NCBI RefSeq assembly: GCF_030247195.1
Contig: NC_080672.1
Location: 82,086,113-82,150,112 of the forward strand
Source: Topomyia yanbarensis
Lineage: Eukaryota; Arthropoda; Insecta; Diptera; Culicidae
Direction: 5' to 3'
DNA: 64,000 nt
The notes below the pieces were generated by a model. The model saw nothing but the letters and a program-made list of their open reading frames with translations. It was not told where the DNA came from and did no database searches. How positions within the stretch are numbered: the first letter of the stretch is position 1; every line of letters begins with the position of its first letter. Shown one piece after another: positions 54,510 to 64,000 of this stretch. The translations under genes were made by a program, and so were the position numbers.

Positions 54510-56220
54510 GCATGCATAACCTGCATGATAGCAATCTGTGCTTTCGTTGGGCAAAGACGAAAGCTTTCTTAGCAACAAATTTACGCGGATCGATGGAAAG
54601 CACAACGAAAGTTTATTATTTACGATCAATTCATTGATTCATTTCCACTTCATGTGATTCATTTCCACTCAGCCTATCCTATTTTGATTCTGTTAATAGG
54701 TACATACTACAAAGCCTATTTATGAATGGATTGCTACTCGAAAAACCGTTGCAAAAACGTATCTAAGTCCATATATAAAAATGTTTATTATAGTTTCGAT
54801 ATATGATTAAGACCACTTCGTTCGCTACATTTGTATGCGTACTTTGGGAAAATATAACTAGAAAGCTTGGTCTATTGGCGATTCTACGTTGAAACCGCTC
54901 GCAGATAGCGCTGGAAGGAAAGTGTTACTGATTTGATTCTGTTCTGTCATAGTGCATATATTTTCTGTAAACATTGGTAAAAAATGACTTTTAAACACTA
55001 AATTACCGATCAATTTGTTGATAATTGTTTATGAAAATGAAGGAAAACCATCATTTTATAAGATGACGAGTAAACATCTTGCGAAAAGAGTGTAAAACAT
55101 AGTGGTTTCTAATATTATTCGCAGAGCTATATGCGCGCTGTTTCGAAATGTAATTTGTTGAGCACCGTAGCCGCCGCAACAGCATTTCCCGTTCGTCCTA
55201 AGTTAAGCTAAACCTTCATGAGATGGTGTAAATTCATGAAACTCTCCAGATCAGGCGAGGAAAGAATATATCCGGCTAATAGGAAAGTGTCAGCTTTGTA
55301 TCATGCACAGCCGATCCTTCTCTCCGATAGTCTTCACTGAATCTCCTACGTAGTTCAAAATATGAAGGAGTTTGACATTGGTACTGATTGGGTCTCGGTT
55401 TCGAGTTGGAACTTTATTTATGGAACGAGTTTTCATAACCACAATAATATCCCGATTACATTTCGAAGAAATGTATGAGTGAAATAGTTGCAAATGGCTG
55501 TAATTTCAGAATAATTGCAAATAAAACTAAATTTCTTACTCGTTTCATTCATATTTTGGCAGTGGTAAGCTTTTTCCGAGAAGATAATGAAGATTTTGTT
55601 GTAAGCTACGACTCACTTACGGGTGAAAAAAAGCAAACTGTATCACTTTGCCAGTTCATGAGCTGAATCATAGGTGTCGCATGACTAATTTTGGCTTTGC
55701 CGCAAATCGCCAATACATGAAATGTGATTATATTGTCTAAAATTTGATTTTTCTTCGCCGATAGAAAAGTTGTTACAATTTTTAAAAGCTGGTCTTGTGC
55801 TAGAAAGATTTAGGTCCAGATATTAGTTCGGTCACGGATTTCTGTCTTTTTTCTACAGATCTTCTCAAATAAGTTTAATCGGATTCGATCACCTACCACA
55901 AATGAAATGAGCTGATAATTGAGAAGGTTTGGTTCAATATGTAGCATTCGATGTTGATTTGTGCGCTGCTTCTTGGTTGTGCTTAAACTATACATAATGT
56001 TTAGGAAAATTACATGCACTCTCGTAGCAACTTTTATGTTTATATTTTGAAGATTTTTTGTCAAAAAACCGTGGCTAGCGTAAAATAAATTTCTTGGATT
56101 GATTTCAAATATAATTCGTTAATAGCAAGAATTTGCTACAAACATCTTTCGTAGTGATGAGCATTTTGAAAAAAACATCGATTTTGTCATCCAGCAATCC
56201 CAAAGGATCGGATAAAAAAA
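54510..56220. other. Interior of the TA-flanked element, no supported gene
   Basis: A short plus-strand ORF at 55,475-55,666 (protein-like: FLTRFIHILAVVSFFREDNE) has no recognisable domain. Otherwise AT-rich non-coding DNA. Confidence 0.3.
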
Positions 56221-56425
56221 TATACAACAATTTTGCTCGGTGAACGAAAATAAAATCGTGCGAACGAGGTCAAACTATTTACAACGCACGAAAATGTTTG
56301 GATCCGCAGATGAACAAATTTTTACCAAATGTAGGAATAAATTTGTTCAGCGTATGAATTTTTTGTGCATTTATTTTGGGGATTCTTCGAAAAAAATCGT
56401 TCATATTACGAAAGATACTCGTGAA

Positions 56426-56989
56426 CAGGGATGCCAAAGGTACTGGTAAACTACATTTTTGTCGATATATTTACATTTGCACAAGCCGTACAGCCCGCTA
56501 CAGCGACGTATCACTACAGCTCTTGCCAGAACGGTAGCCAAACCGAGTACATTTTCCCGTAGAGCAGTAGAATACATTTTTGTTTTGCTGCTGTACTCCG
56601 ACTGCTCGGTGAGAGTGTGGCGTAGTAAAGTTTGTTCTCTCGCTTTGTACAACTTTTCTCTGCGTAGTCAAAGGGAGAGGCCCGCACACGAAAGCGTTGA
56701 TGCCGGTCGTGGCGCAAACGAATCGCATTTATTTTTGTCGCTTGTCATTGAAAATATTGAATAGATTAAAAATATTAAAAAATGTAAAATAAGCAAAGAG
56801 AAGCTGTACCGCTCGCGTCTGGTGGCTGTACTGGGGGCAGTATTTCTTTGTCATGTTACTGCTTTGCTTACAGACTGCCGTACAGCGCTGGGTGTCCTAC
56901 AGTAGCGAACGACAGTAGCGTCAAAAGAGAAATGAGAATGTAGGCAGAAAAATTACAGCCGCAGAAAAGGTAGGCATTTTGCATCCTTG
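56426..56989. mobile_element. 564-bp hAT MITE
   Basis: Starts CAGGGATGCCAAAGG and ends, in reverse complement, CAAGGATGCAAAATG. It is flanked by the perfect 8-bp duplication CTCGTGAA (56,418-56,425; 56,990-56,997). The interior is richer in GC than the host element and repeats CTGTAC/GTACAG and CAGTAG words. There is no transposase. Confidence 0.88.
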
Positions 56990-57175
56990 CTCGTGAATAT
57001 TAGAAAGACTTTCGTGTATTTTTCTCAAACAATTCGTTTGATTAATTAAACAAATTCGTAATAAGCCGTAGAACTACAAATGATTCATCATATGTATTAT
57101 AAATTCGCATATTTTACTAAGTTTTCTGCACGCAACCTATTCGTAGCAGATTTACGAATATATTTTCTCAGTGTA

Positions 57176-57540
57176 ACTTTTCTCTTAGTTTTTTTTTCTT
57201 TTTTAGCGGCTGCTTCAACATTTCCATAAATTTGGCGTATTAAATGTAGTCTTTGGGCACAAAACACTGTCTAATCAGAGTCTTGTACAAAAAGACGTTT
57301 TTGAAAGCACTTTTCGTAGTAAGTTTGCTGGTTCATACCGGTTGTGACATAAATCTAACTTTGTTTGCTGCAACTGCCGATTGCTTGCCAGACTAAAAAT
57401 TTTCTGGGCAATTTAGAATTGATGCTAACGTTCACGATGGAATAATTTCAGATACTCGTGATGTGATTTCAGCTTTGATCACCGTTCGATTCAGTTTGCA
57501 AGTTTAGATTGACGTTGTTCGGTGAAAAAATATAATAAAA
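57176..57540. other. No recognisable feature
   Basis: AT-rich DNA between the TA-flanked element and the GC-rich leader-like region. I see no gene. Confidence 0.4.
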
Positions 57541-57549
57541 CTTTTAGTA

Positions 57550-58640
57550 GCTAGTTCCTTCAGTAGGGTTACAGCACCACTTCTCGACATACCACCAGTT
57601 CTCGCACATACTGGGAGTTTCTGCATGGCAGTCGGAAAGCTAGCTGTGGGTCGAGACTTAGTGCTCTTCCCCTACGAAGACAATCTGGGCGATAAACTTC
57701 AGATTTTCTAATTTACCGAGCCCTGCGGTTCCCTTGTGCCGTTCAGCACCACGACTCGGTTCCCTTCTCGTACCATTCAGCACTACTTACTCCCAACTTG
57801 TTCGCGAACTGCTCGGTCTAGTATTCCGCCGAGGAATTTCCTGGCGAGAGAAGTTCTCCCAAAACCGAGCGAACCAACCAGGCGTCGAGGTCAGTTCGGT
57901 GCATACCGGTGGAGCAGGGCGTCCGGTTCGCTGATGCCCCGACAACCCGCGACTGGTAGTGTCTCGTCGCGGTGGACCTTGCCTACTCAACGCCAGTAGG
58001 TGCTGAGGTACATCCAGCGATTCCGGGTGGAGCATAGTTTCCGGTTCACTGGCGCCCCGACGACCCGAACCCGGTGCTACTTAGCGTACAACTCAACTGG
58101 TCCCCAGCGGTGGACCTAGCCTATCCGAGCAAATACTCATGGGTTCAAACACCACACAGCCCCTTGAAAAGACCTTAAACATGGTCCGTGCCAAATATCC
58201 CAACCATCAAGACACCATAAAATGGTCTCAATAACCCATAAATACACCAACACATGGTATTTTATATGGAATCTACCGGACCATGGTAATGGTGTTTTCA
58301 TGGGTTGAACCCATTTCAAACACCCATGTCAAACCCCATGAGCATGGGGGTATTATGGACTTTCCGTTTGCTCGGATACACCGACAAAGAGTTCCCCGGC
58401 GACAGAATTTCTCTCGAATCCTGATTTGTGGTCTCACGGCGACTTTCTAGCCAATGACACTACTTTGTTGGTCCCTTCGCCACTTCCTCTGCACCTCGGA
58501 GCGTATACTCATAACCACTCTGTTGACAGCGTCCCAGGTATGCTCCGCCTCCGACGATACTGTTCTGTAAGCACTCAAGACTCATACGGCCATCAGCCGA
58601 TATGTCCTGTTCAGCTTTTCACTTTTCCGCTTGCTTTTTA
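57550..58640 (+). repeat. GC-rich tandem repeats, R1 5'-leader-like
   Basis: Two units of about 115 bp (57,909-58,024; 58,027-58,123 and on) share GTGGAGCA, TCCGGTTC, GCCCCGACGACCCG and GCGGTGGACCT. A third motif pair is GGAATTTCCTGGCGAGAGAA (57,833) and GAGTTCCCCGGCGACAGAAT (58,388). The base composition contrasts with both flanks. It resembles mosquito R1 5' leaders and lies next to an R1 fragment, but on the opposite strand. A MITE interrupts it. Confidence 0.5.
58124..58376. mobile_element. 253-bp TA-flanked MITE with CATGGGTT repeats
   Basis: Starts TCCGAGCAAA and ends with the exact complement TTTGCTCGGA, flanked by TA (58,122-58,123; 58,377-58,378). The interior carries many CATGGG/CCCATG words in both senses (CTCATGGGTTCAA, CATGGGTTGAACCCAT, CCCCATGAGCATGGGG), so it can fold extensively. 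It is of Tc1/mariner target type. Confidence 0.8.
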
Positions 58641-59360
58641 GCGCAGCACCCCAGGAACGAACCCTATATCGGAATATCGATGACGAAACAGTCTCGTGCT
58701 GCTTGTCGGGCCGCTGACGTTTGGAATAATTCTCGCAATTGCGTTCGTTGCGTTCGCCGACTTTTCGTAAGCGTAGTCAACATAATTGTTGAAGCTCAAC
58801 CGGTCGTCTATTATCACTTCCAATTGCTTAGTTGCACGCTTCGATGAAATCAAGTGCACTCCAACGTCGATCTGCATCCGCTGAACCGCTTTGCAGTTGC
58901 TGACCAACAACAACTCCGCCTTGTGGTGAGCTATTTGCAGTTTAACCTCGTTCATCCAGCTCTCGATCGCGTCTATTTCCTCCATCATGGAAACATCTTC
59001 AAGTGTCTCACCCATCACCGTTAGTGACACGTCGTCCGCGAAACCCACGATTTTCACTTCTTGGCGGAATCCTAACTGCATCTTGGACAGTCAGCGCTCA
59101 CTTTCCGTGAATTTTGTCAACCTGTTAAGGATGATCCTTTCCAGTAGTTTTCCGGGTTTATTCAGCAGACATATAGGCCTGTCCGAGGCCGGATCACCTG
59201 GTGGCTTCCCTGGCTTTGGCAGCAACACCAGCTTCTACACCTTCCACATTTCGGGAAAGTTACCTTCATTTAGACACTTCTGCAGCACCATCCTGAACAT
59301 GTCCGGATATGCCAGGATCGCAGCTTTCAGCACCACGCACAGTGGCGGATTTCCCTAAAA
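58640..59360 (-). pseudogene. R1-clade RT fragment with internal deletion
   Basis: Minus strand: FRMVLQKCLNEGNFPEMWK, KLVLLPKPGKPPGDPASDRP, ICLLNKPGKLLERIILNRLT, KMQLGFR, then directly VKIVGFADDVSLTVMGETLE (catalytic DD), IESWMNEVKLQIAHHKAELL, IIDDRLSFNNYVDYAYEKSA. Compared with the R1 ORF at 61.5-64 kb, about 130 residues between GFR and VKIVGFADD are missing. There are also stops, e.g. before LSKMQLGFR. It is related to, but clearly diverged from, the downstream R1. Confidence 0.85.
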
Positions 59361-59369
59361 ACCTGGCCA

Positions 59370-59985
59370 AAAGTCGAAAATGGTTTGGATTGACCTGCAA
59401 AGGTACATACCACGGTTTTTTGGAGCGCAGATTACGATTTTGATGTCAGATTTTCAAAATTCAAATTGATGGATATATAATGGCCGACATTTTAATCTAA
59501 ATATAAGTAAATTTTCACGAATGAAGATTTAATGGTTCCAGTGTATGCCAATAAATAATGTATAGAATTTTAAATGGTGTGTAGTTAAATGATAAAATTT
59601 GTTGATTTGCACGCATAAAGACGTTTCGGTGTCTTGATGATGTAGCTATTATGAGAATTGGTGTTATTAGTCATTTCAAACTATGTGTTTTGAAATATTA
59701 TACAACATAGCTACAGAGCTTTTGAACTCTCTGTATAATTATTATTCACTTTATTAAATTATTATTCAATTCCTGTCCGATGCACATATTTTTTTCAAAA
59801 GACTAAAAATAATATTTTTCTAAATTATAGAAAATAAGCCGATTCTGTGACGAAATGAATGGAGCGAAAATTGACAACAAGCATGCAAATTGCAGTAACT
59901 AAAAAATGAATATGACAAAAATACGAAAACAAGTGAAATTCACTAAGATTCATGGTATTATTTAAATTGTTAGACCGAGGATTTG
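59370..59985. other. No recognisable feature
   Basis: AT-rich DNA between the R1 fragment and the mariner fragment. No motif. Confidence 0.4.
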
Positions 59986-59989
59986 TGGA

Positions 59990-60424
59990 AAGTCCATTAT
60001 TACGATGAAGCGTCCATTTAAATTCATGGGTTATGCTTGTTCTGAACGTGCTTGTACTGCTTCCTGGAATAGTTTTGTGCAACCACGTTTTGTTGTCATG
60101 CTTGCTGACATACTACGACTGACAACCTTCTCGCAAACAAATTCGCCAAGCTGGAGTATACGCCAAAGTGAGCTTTTTGGCCAAATCACGGCCGGAGAAT
60201 TTTTTCTGTTGCTCTATTCTACTGATATCCGCACGTAGTATCCTGTCATATATTCCACCTCTAGATTTGTTTTGCATTGCATGATCAAGCGTCATAGTTT
60301 CCTGATAACGTTTAAGCATAGTATTCAAAATCGATTTTTGAAATTTATATCCTTTGGCGCTCACTTCTGTTGACCTCGTTGGTTTTGCAATATGAACGAC
60401 CAGAATTATTAACGTCTTTTGCAT
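59990..60424 (-). pseudogene. Mariner/Tc1-type transposase N-terminal fragment
   Basis: Minus strand: FQKSILNTMLKRYQETMTLD, KSRGGIYDRILRADISRIEQ, QKKFSGRDLAKKLTLAYTPA, then a stop near 60,110 and a weak continuation (SKHDNKTWLHKTIPGSS). This is the helix-turn-helix DNA-binding half of a mariner/Tc1 transposase; the catalytic domain is missing. It is complementary in content to the C-terminal fragment at 28.8-29.5 kb and may belong to the same DD37E family, though there is no overlap to compare. Confidence 0.7.
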
Positions 60425-60789
60425 TCCACTTTTGATAACTTTTGAATATGTTTATTAGTGTTGATGAAATTTTCACCACTAAATACACAATTCTTCCCGA
60501 TCGAAATGCAGTATAAATGCAGACTCGCTATGACAACCAGAGGTGTGTTTTTTTTTTTTTTTACAATGGAGAAGACCTTTATGTCCTAGCCCAGTACACG
60601 TGCTAACGGTAGGGTCCAATCTACCACACGGGGTGCACTGGGGGCGTGTCGGACTCGAATGGTGACCAGCCATTAATACCGACTAAACTCCATTGGGCTC
60701 CGCCATCATTCCTCCCAGGAACTACCTCTCGGTATTACTTCTGGGGGGATGGCTGTACTGAATGTACTCATTCACTCTCACTCACGCGA

Positions 60790-61245
60790 TCATACATCCT
60801 GTATGAGGCTTACTTGGGTGCTCTCTCAATCACTCTTTGATTCACTCTCAAACACTCCCACATGAGGCTGACTTTTGTGCTCACCTTTTACGTTCCATGC
60901 GAGGCTGACTTGTGTGCTCACCTTACTCATTCCTTGCTAGGCTTACTTTTGTGCTCGCCCTACCCATCCATGTGAGGCTGACTTGGGTGCTCACCCTATC
61001 ACCTGATTCACTCTCAATCGTGCCACTCTATTGTACCTTTGTCACTCCCTCTGGCATCCCATGTGGGACATTTTCCTTAGGCCCCACTTCTGACATACCA
61101 TGCGAGGCTGACTTTTGTGCTCACCTTTTTCATTCCTTGCTAGGCTGACTTTTGTGCTAGCCTCTACCAACCTGTGAGGCTGACTTTTATGCTCACCCTT
61201 AACATGCAATGTGAGACTGACTTGGATGCTCACCCTTTCACTCCT
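60790..61245 (-). repeat. Tandem repeat in the R1 3' UTR
   Basis: Nine copies of GAGGCTGACTTTTGTGCTCA-like units (plus strand, near 60,800, 60,862, 60,901, 60,938, 60,972, 61,103, 61,140, 61,175 and 61,211), mostly 34-37 bp apart. Unit ends are variable (CCTTTTTCATTCCTT, CCCTACCCATCCAT). Confidence 0.85.
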
Positions 61246-61481
61246 CTGCCACGCCATGAGGCATCGATAGCTTAGTTCCAACATACTACGCTACGACCCT
61301 CCCGTCTTGGCATGAGGCAGTCCACTTATACGCCTATACACTCACTCTTCTGTCTTGCTTCGGGGTGGCTGGGTTTACCCCTTACGCGGTTGCCATTCGC
61401 TGCGCCAACCTACCTCGGCATGAACAGACCATTCACTCTCTTATTTTGCGCTTGGCCTTTTTCGCTCCAGCTAACCAATCA

Positions 61482-64000
61482 CTAGTTAGCCGTGCCCGCC
61501 GTCTGTTGCTCGGTTCGCCAGATTACCTGTAGCCTACTGGCAATCTGGATGGTAGCAGCCGAGACTGCGTTCCACTTCTCCACCGTTTGACAGATCCGCT
61601 GAATAAGGGTATCCGGGGTTGTGTCCCAGCCACAGACGTCAAGCATTGCTCTTCTTTCGACGTCGAACCGATGACATACGAACAGTATGTGTTCGGCAGT
61701 TTCATCTACACCTGGGCAGTCCGGGCAGACTGGGACCTCCGCGTGCCCGAACCTGTGGAGGTACTGACGGAAACAGCCATGGCCTGACAGGAATTGTGTC
61801 AGGTGGAAGTGAACTTCCCCATGGGGTCTTCCCACCCAGCTCGATATGCTAGGTATCAGCCGGTGGGTCCACCTACCTTTCGAGGAGTTGTCCCACTCAC
61901 GCTGCCATCTGGCGACCGAGGTCACCCTGGTGCGCTCGCGGGCTCCCCTATTTCCACGTAGCTCAAAGCACTCCTCATCTTCCCGAATGACCAGCCCGAC
62001 TGGCATCATGCTCGCTATCACGCAGGATGCATCGTGTGATACCGTGCGGTAGGCAGATATCACTCTGAGGCACATCACGCGGTAGGTGCTCTCCAGTTTC
62101 TGTAGGTAACTGGTTACCCTCAGTGCTCTTGACCATGACGGGCCGCCGTACCTGAGGATAGATACGGCAACGCCTGCCAGTAACCTACGTCTACTGGCGC
62201 ACACCTTTGAGCTGTTGGACATCATTCTCGATAGTGCCGCAACAGCAGTCGACGCTCTCTTGCACGTATAGTCGACATGGCTGCCGAAGGTCAGCTTGTC
62301 GTCTATAATGACTCCGAGAGACTTCAGACTTCGCTGTGAAGTGATCGCGACTTCTCCCACATGGATAACTGCATGTTGTGCCGACTTGCGGTTGTTGACG
62401 ATAACTACCTCCGTCTTATGCTGAGCGAGCTCCAGGCCTCTCGCGCTCATCCATTCCTCCACCGTGCTGATCGCGTGTTCTGCGGTTAGTTCTACCTCAG
62501 GAATTGACTCCCCGTAGACCTCCAAGGTTACGTCGTCGGCAAAGCCGACGATCTTGACCCCAGGAGGGAACTTCAGTCTCAGAACCCCGTCATACATGAG
62601 GTTCCATAGCACCGGGCCTAGGATCGAGCCCTGCGGGACTCCGGCGGTAATCGGAACCCTTTTCTGACCGGCATCGGTCTCGTATAGCAGTACGCGGTTT
62701 TGGAAGTAACTTTCCAGGATCCGGTACAGACCCACCGGTAGGCTAAGCCGGTGTAACGAGAGCGCGATGGCATCCCAGCTTGCGCTGTTGAATGCGTTCT
62801 TCACGTCAAGTGTGACTAACGCACAGTATCGAATACCTCGCCTTTTTCGTTGGATCGCTATCTCAGCAGTATTTATCACTGAGTTGAGAGCGTCCACTGT
62901 GGACTTACCCTTCCGAAAGCCAAACTGGTTGCTTGACAGACCGTCCGTACCTTCCGCGTACGGGGTGAGCCTGTTGAGGATGATCCTCTCAAGCAGTTTG
63001 CCAGTCGTGTCTATCAGACAGATTGGTCTGTACGCCGATGGGTCGCCTGGCGGCTTCCCGGGCTTCGGCAACAGCACCAGTTTCTGCCTTTTCCATCTAT
63101 CGGGGAAACGGCACTCGTCAAGGCATCTCTGCATAGCTAGCCTGAACATGTTCGGGTTCGCTATGATCGCTGCCTTGAGAGCGTTGTTTGGAACTCCATC
63201 CGGCCCTGGAGCTTTGTTCATTGCTAGGGATTTAGCCACTGCGAGTAGTTCTTCATTCGTCACTGGAGCCACCATTTCGACCGTGCCCGCACTGTCTCGT
63301 AGTGCAGGTGGCCAGGGGCTTGTGGCTCGAGACGGGAAGAGTACTTCGATGATCGTTGCCAACCGGTCCGGAGACCGTTCTGGGGGTGAGGAGCCCCCTT
63401 TGGTCTTGGCCATCACAATCCGGTAGGCGTCACCCCACGGATTCGCGTTGGCACTCTCACACAGGTTGTCGAAACACGCTCTCTTGCTGCTTTTAATAGC
63501 CTTGTTAAGGGCTAATTTCGCAGCTCGAAACGCTTCACGGCGGTTCTCTCTTGCATCCTCGGTGCGAGCTCTTTGCATCCTACGTCTAGCTCTGAGGCAG
63601 GCTGACCGTAGAGCTGCAATCTCGGCACTCCACCAGTATACCGGGCATCTGCCGTTTCTTGGCAGTGTTTTTCTTGGCATAGTGGCGTCGCACGCGCGTG
63701 ATAGAACAGCTACCAGCGCATCCCCGCTTAGACTGTCGGTGTTGGCCTCCAGTCCCAGGGCCGCGGTGAAACCTTCGCTGTCGAAGTGATTGGACTTCCA
63801 CCCGCGTACCTGACAGGGATCTCCCGCCCTCGGATGCTGCACACCATAGTTGATCTTAAAGCGGATTGCTAGATGATCGCTATGGGTGTACCCTTCGTCT
63901 ACCCTCCATTCCATGCCTGGAGCCAGACTCGGGCTGGCAAAGGTCAAATCAATCCACGCCTCCACTCCGTTTCTACGGAATGTACTAGCGGAGCCATCAT
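61482..64000 (-). CDS. R1-clade ORF2: endonuclease (partial), reverse transcriptase, zinc tail
   Basis: About 839 codons remain open and run off the window at the 5' side; the stop is at 61,482. Endonuclease end: EAWIDLTFASPSLAPGMEW and YTHSDHLAIRF. Linker: PVYWWSAEIAALRSACLRAR. RT: MNKAPGPDGVPNNALKAAI, RQKLVLLPKPGKPPGDPSAY, FGFRKGKSTVDALNSVINT, LVTLDVKNAFNSASWDAIAL, TAGVPQGSILGPVLWNLMYD, VKIVGFADDVTLEVYG (catalytic DD, about residue 470 of the visible part). Tail: CPDCPGVDETAEHILFVCH, the conserved Cys-Cys-His-Cys motif of R1-type proteins. No stop or shift is present in the visible part. R1 proteins nick a target site and reverse-transcribe their RNA there. Confidence 0.9.
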   Translation of the reverse strand, partial: DGSASTFRRNGVEAWIDLTFASPSLAPGMEWRVDEGYTHSDHLAIRFKINYGVQHPRAGDPCQVRGWKSNHFDSEGFTAALGLEANTDSLSGDALVAVLSRACDATMPRKTLPRNGRCPVYWWSAEIAALRSACLRARRRMQRARTEDARENRREAFRAAKLALNKAIKSSKRACFDNLCESANANPWGDAYRIVMAKTKGGSSPPERSPDRLATIIEVLFPSRATSPWPPALRDSAGTVEMVAPVTNEELLAVAKSLAMNKAPGPDGVPNNALKAAIIANPNMFRLAMQRCLDECRFPDRWKRQKLVLLPKPGKPPGDPSAYRPICLIDTTGKLLERIILNRLTPYAEGTDGLSSNQFGFRKGKSTVDALNSVINTAEIAIQRKRRGIRYCALVTLDVKNAFNSASWDAIALSLHRLSLPVGLYRILESYFQNRVLLYETDAGQKRVPITAGVPQGSILGPVLWNLMYDGVLRLKFPPGVKIVGFADDVTLEVYGESIPEVELTAEHAISTVEEWMSARGLELAQHKTEVVIVNNRKSAQHAVIHVGEVAITSQRSLKSLGVIIDDKLTFGSHVDYTCKRASTAVAALSRMMSNSSKVCASRRRLLAGVAVSILRYGGPSWSRALRVTSYLQKLESTYRVMCLRVISAYRTVSHDASCVIASMMPVGLVIREDEECFELRGNRGARERTRVTSVARWQREWDNSSKGRWTHRLIPSISSWVGRPHGEVHFHLTQFLSGHGCFRQYLHRFGHAEVPVCPDCPGVDETAEHILFVCHRFDVERRAMLDVCGWDTTPDTLIQRICQTVEKWNAVSAATIQIASRLQVIWRTEQQTAGTAN

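Larger units (their letters stand above)
53058..57173. mobile_element. 4.1-kb TA-flanked inverted-repeat element, TTCGT-rich ends
   Basis: Left end CACTGATAAAATAAATTCGT and right end, in reverse complement, CACTGAGAAAATATATTCGT, about 25 bp with two mismatches, flanked by TA (53,056-53,057; 57,174-57,175). Subterminal regions (53,080-53,290; 56,225-56,425 and 56,998-57,150) are rich in TTCGT/ACGAA words and mirror each other, e.g. TTCGTTCACCGAACAAAATT at 53,269 against the complement at 56,227. No transposase is recognisable inside. Two hAT MITEs and a palindrome are nested in it. The style is Tc1/mariner-like. Confidence 0.75.
60548..64000 (-). mobile_element. R1-clade LINE, 3' part, running off the window
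   Basis: Poly(A) of 15 at 60,548-60,562 (T-run on the plus strand), a 3' UTR of 920 bp with tandem repeats, and the ORF2 end at 61,482. ORF2 is open to the window edge. It has endonuclease, RT and a C-terminal zinc motif but no RNase H, as in R1. Whether it is inserted in 28S rDNA cannot be judged; its 3' flank (60,500-60,547) does not look like rDNA to me. Confidence 0.85.

Noticed and set aside
62767..63426. Plus-strand ORF of 219 codons
   Set aside because: It is antisense to the R1 ORF2, whose motifs are clear on the minus strand.

Overview
This is eukaryotic, insect-type DNA: AT-rich, with no bacterial gene organisation and no intact host gene that I could recognise. It is packed with transposable elements. 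The element types (I/MosquI-like, LOA/Lian-like, R1, RTE/JAM1-like and CR1-group LINEs, a DD37E mariner, and many 8-bp-TSD hAT MITEs) together fit a mosquito genome, most likely Aedes or a related culicine. The species is an inference; the element classes are read from the protein motifs.

Layout. 0-10.5 kb: two copies of one long dispersed repeat (about 65-877 and 9,685-10,488), a small MITE, a degenerate minisatellite, and a broken RTE reverse transcriptase on the minus strand. 10.7-16.8 kb: an almost complete I-clade element (ORF1 with zinc knuckles; ORF2 with endonuclease, reverse transcriptase and RNase H), broken by one extra C in a C-run and one TAA codon. 16.8-18.4 kb: a degenerate satellite of about 165 bp per unit, interrupted by a 298-bp hAT MITE. 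18.8-21.9 kb: a 3.08-kb non-autonomous hAT element whose two ends carry arrays of a TCGGGT-rich motif, with a retroposed 981-bp insertion inside it. 24.3-27.5 kb: fragments of host-like coding DNA, including a minus-strand SCAP (SREBP cleavage-activating protein) pseudogene that still has introns. 28.8-35.1 kb: a decayed DD37E mariner and a decayed LOA element split by a 2.2-kb insertion. 36.7-43.1 kb: a Tc1-like TIR pair enclosing a CR1-group LINE, whose ORF1 and ORF2 are in one frame with a single UAG between them, and whose reverse transcriptase is interrupted by a perfect (AT)144 run. 45.2-46.1 kb: histone-like remnants with histone-type 3' stem-loops. 47.5-53.1 kb: a 5'-truncated LOA element with a long open ORF, flanked by two identical 331-bp direct repeats, then a foldback element with a hAT nested in one arm. 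53.1-57.2 kb: a 4.1-kb TA-flanked inverted-repeat element with two nested hAT MITEs. 57.5-60.4 kb: GC-rich R1-leader-like repeats with a MITE, a deleted R1 copy, and a mariner N-terminal fragment. 60.5-64 kb: an R1 LINE with intact coding sequence that runs off the window.

The genes do not form a pathway. The window is a record of successive insertions, and several nesting orders can be read directly from target-site duplications. The most unusual points are the 331-bp exact duplication around a LOA insertion, the TMV-type readthrough context at the CR1-group ORF1/ORF2 junction, the (AT)144 expansion from a coding TA seed, and the hAT element with long TCGGGT subterminal arrays.
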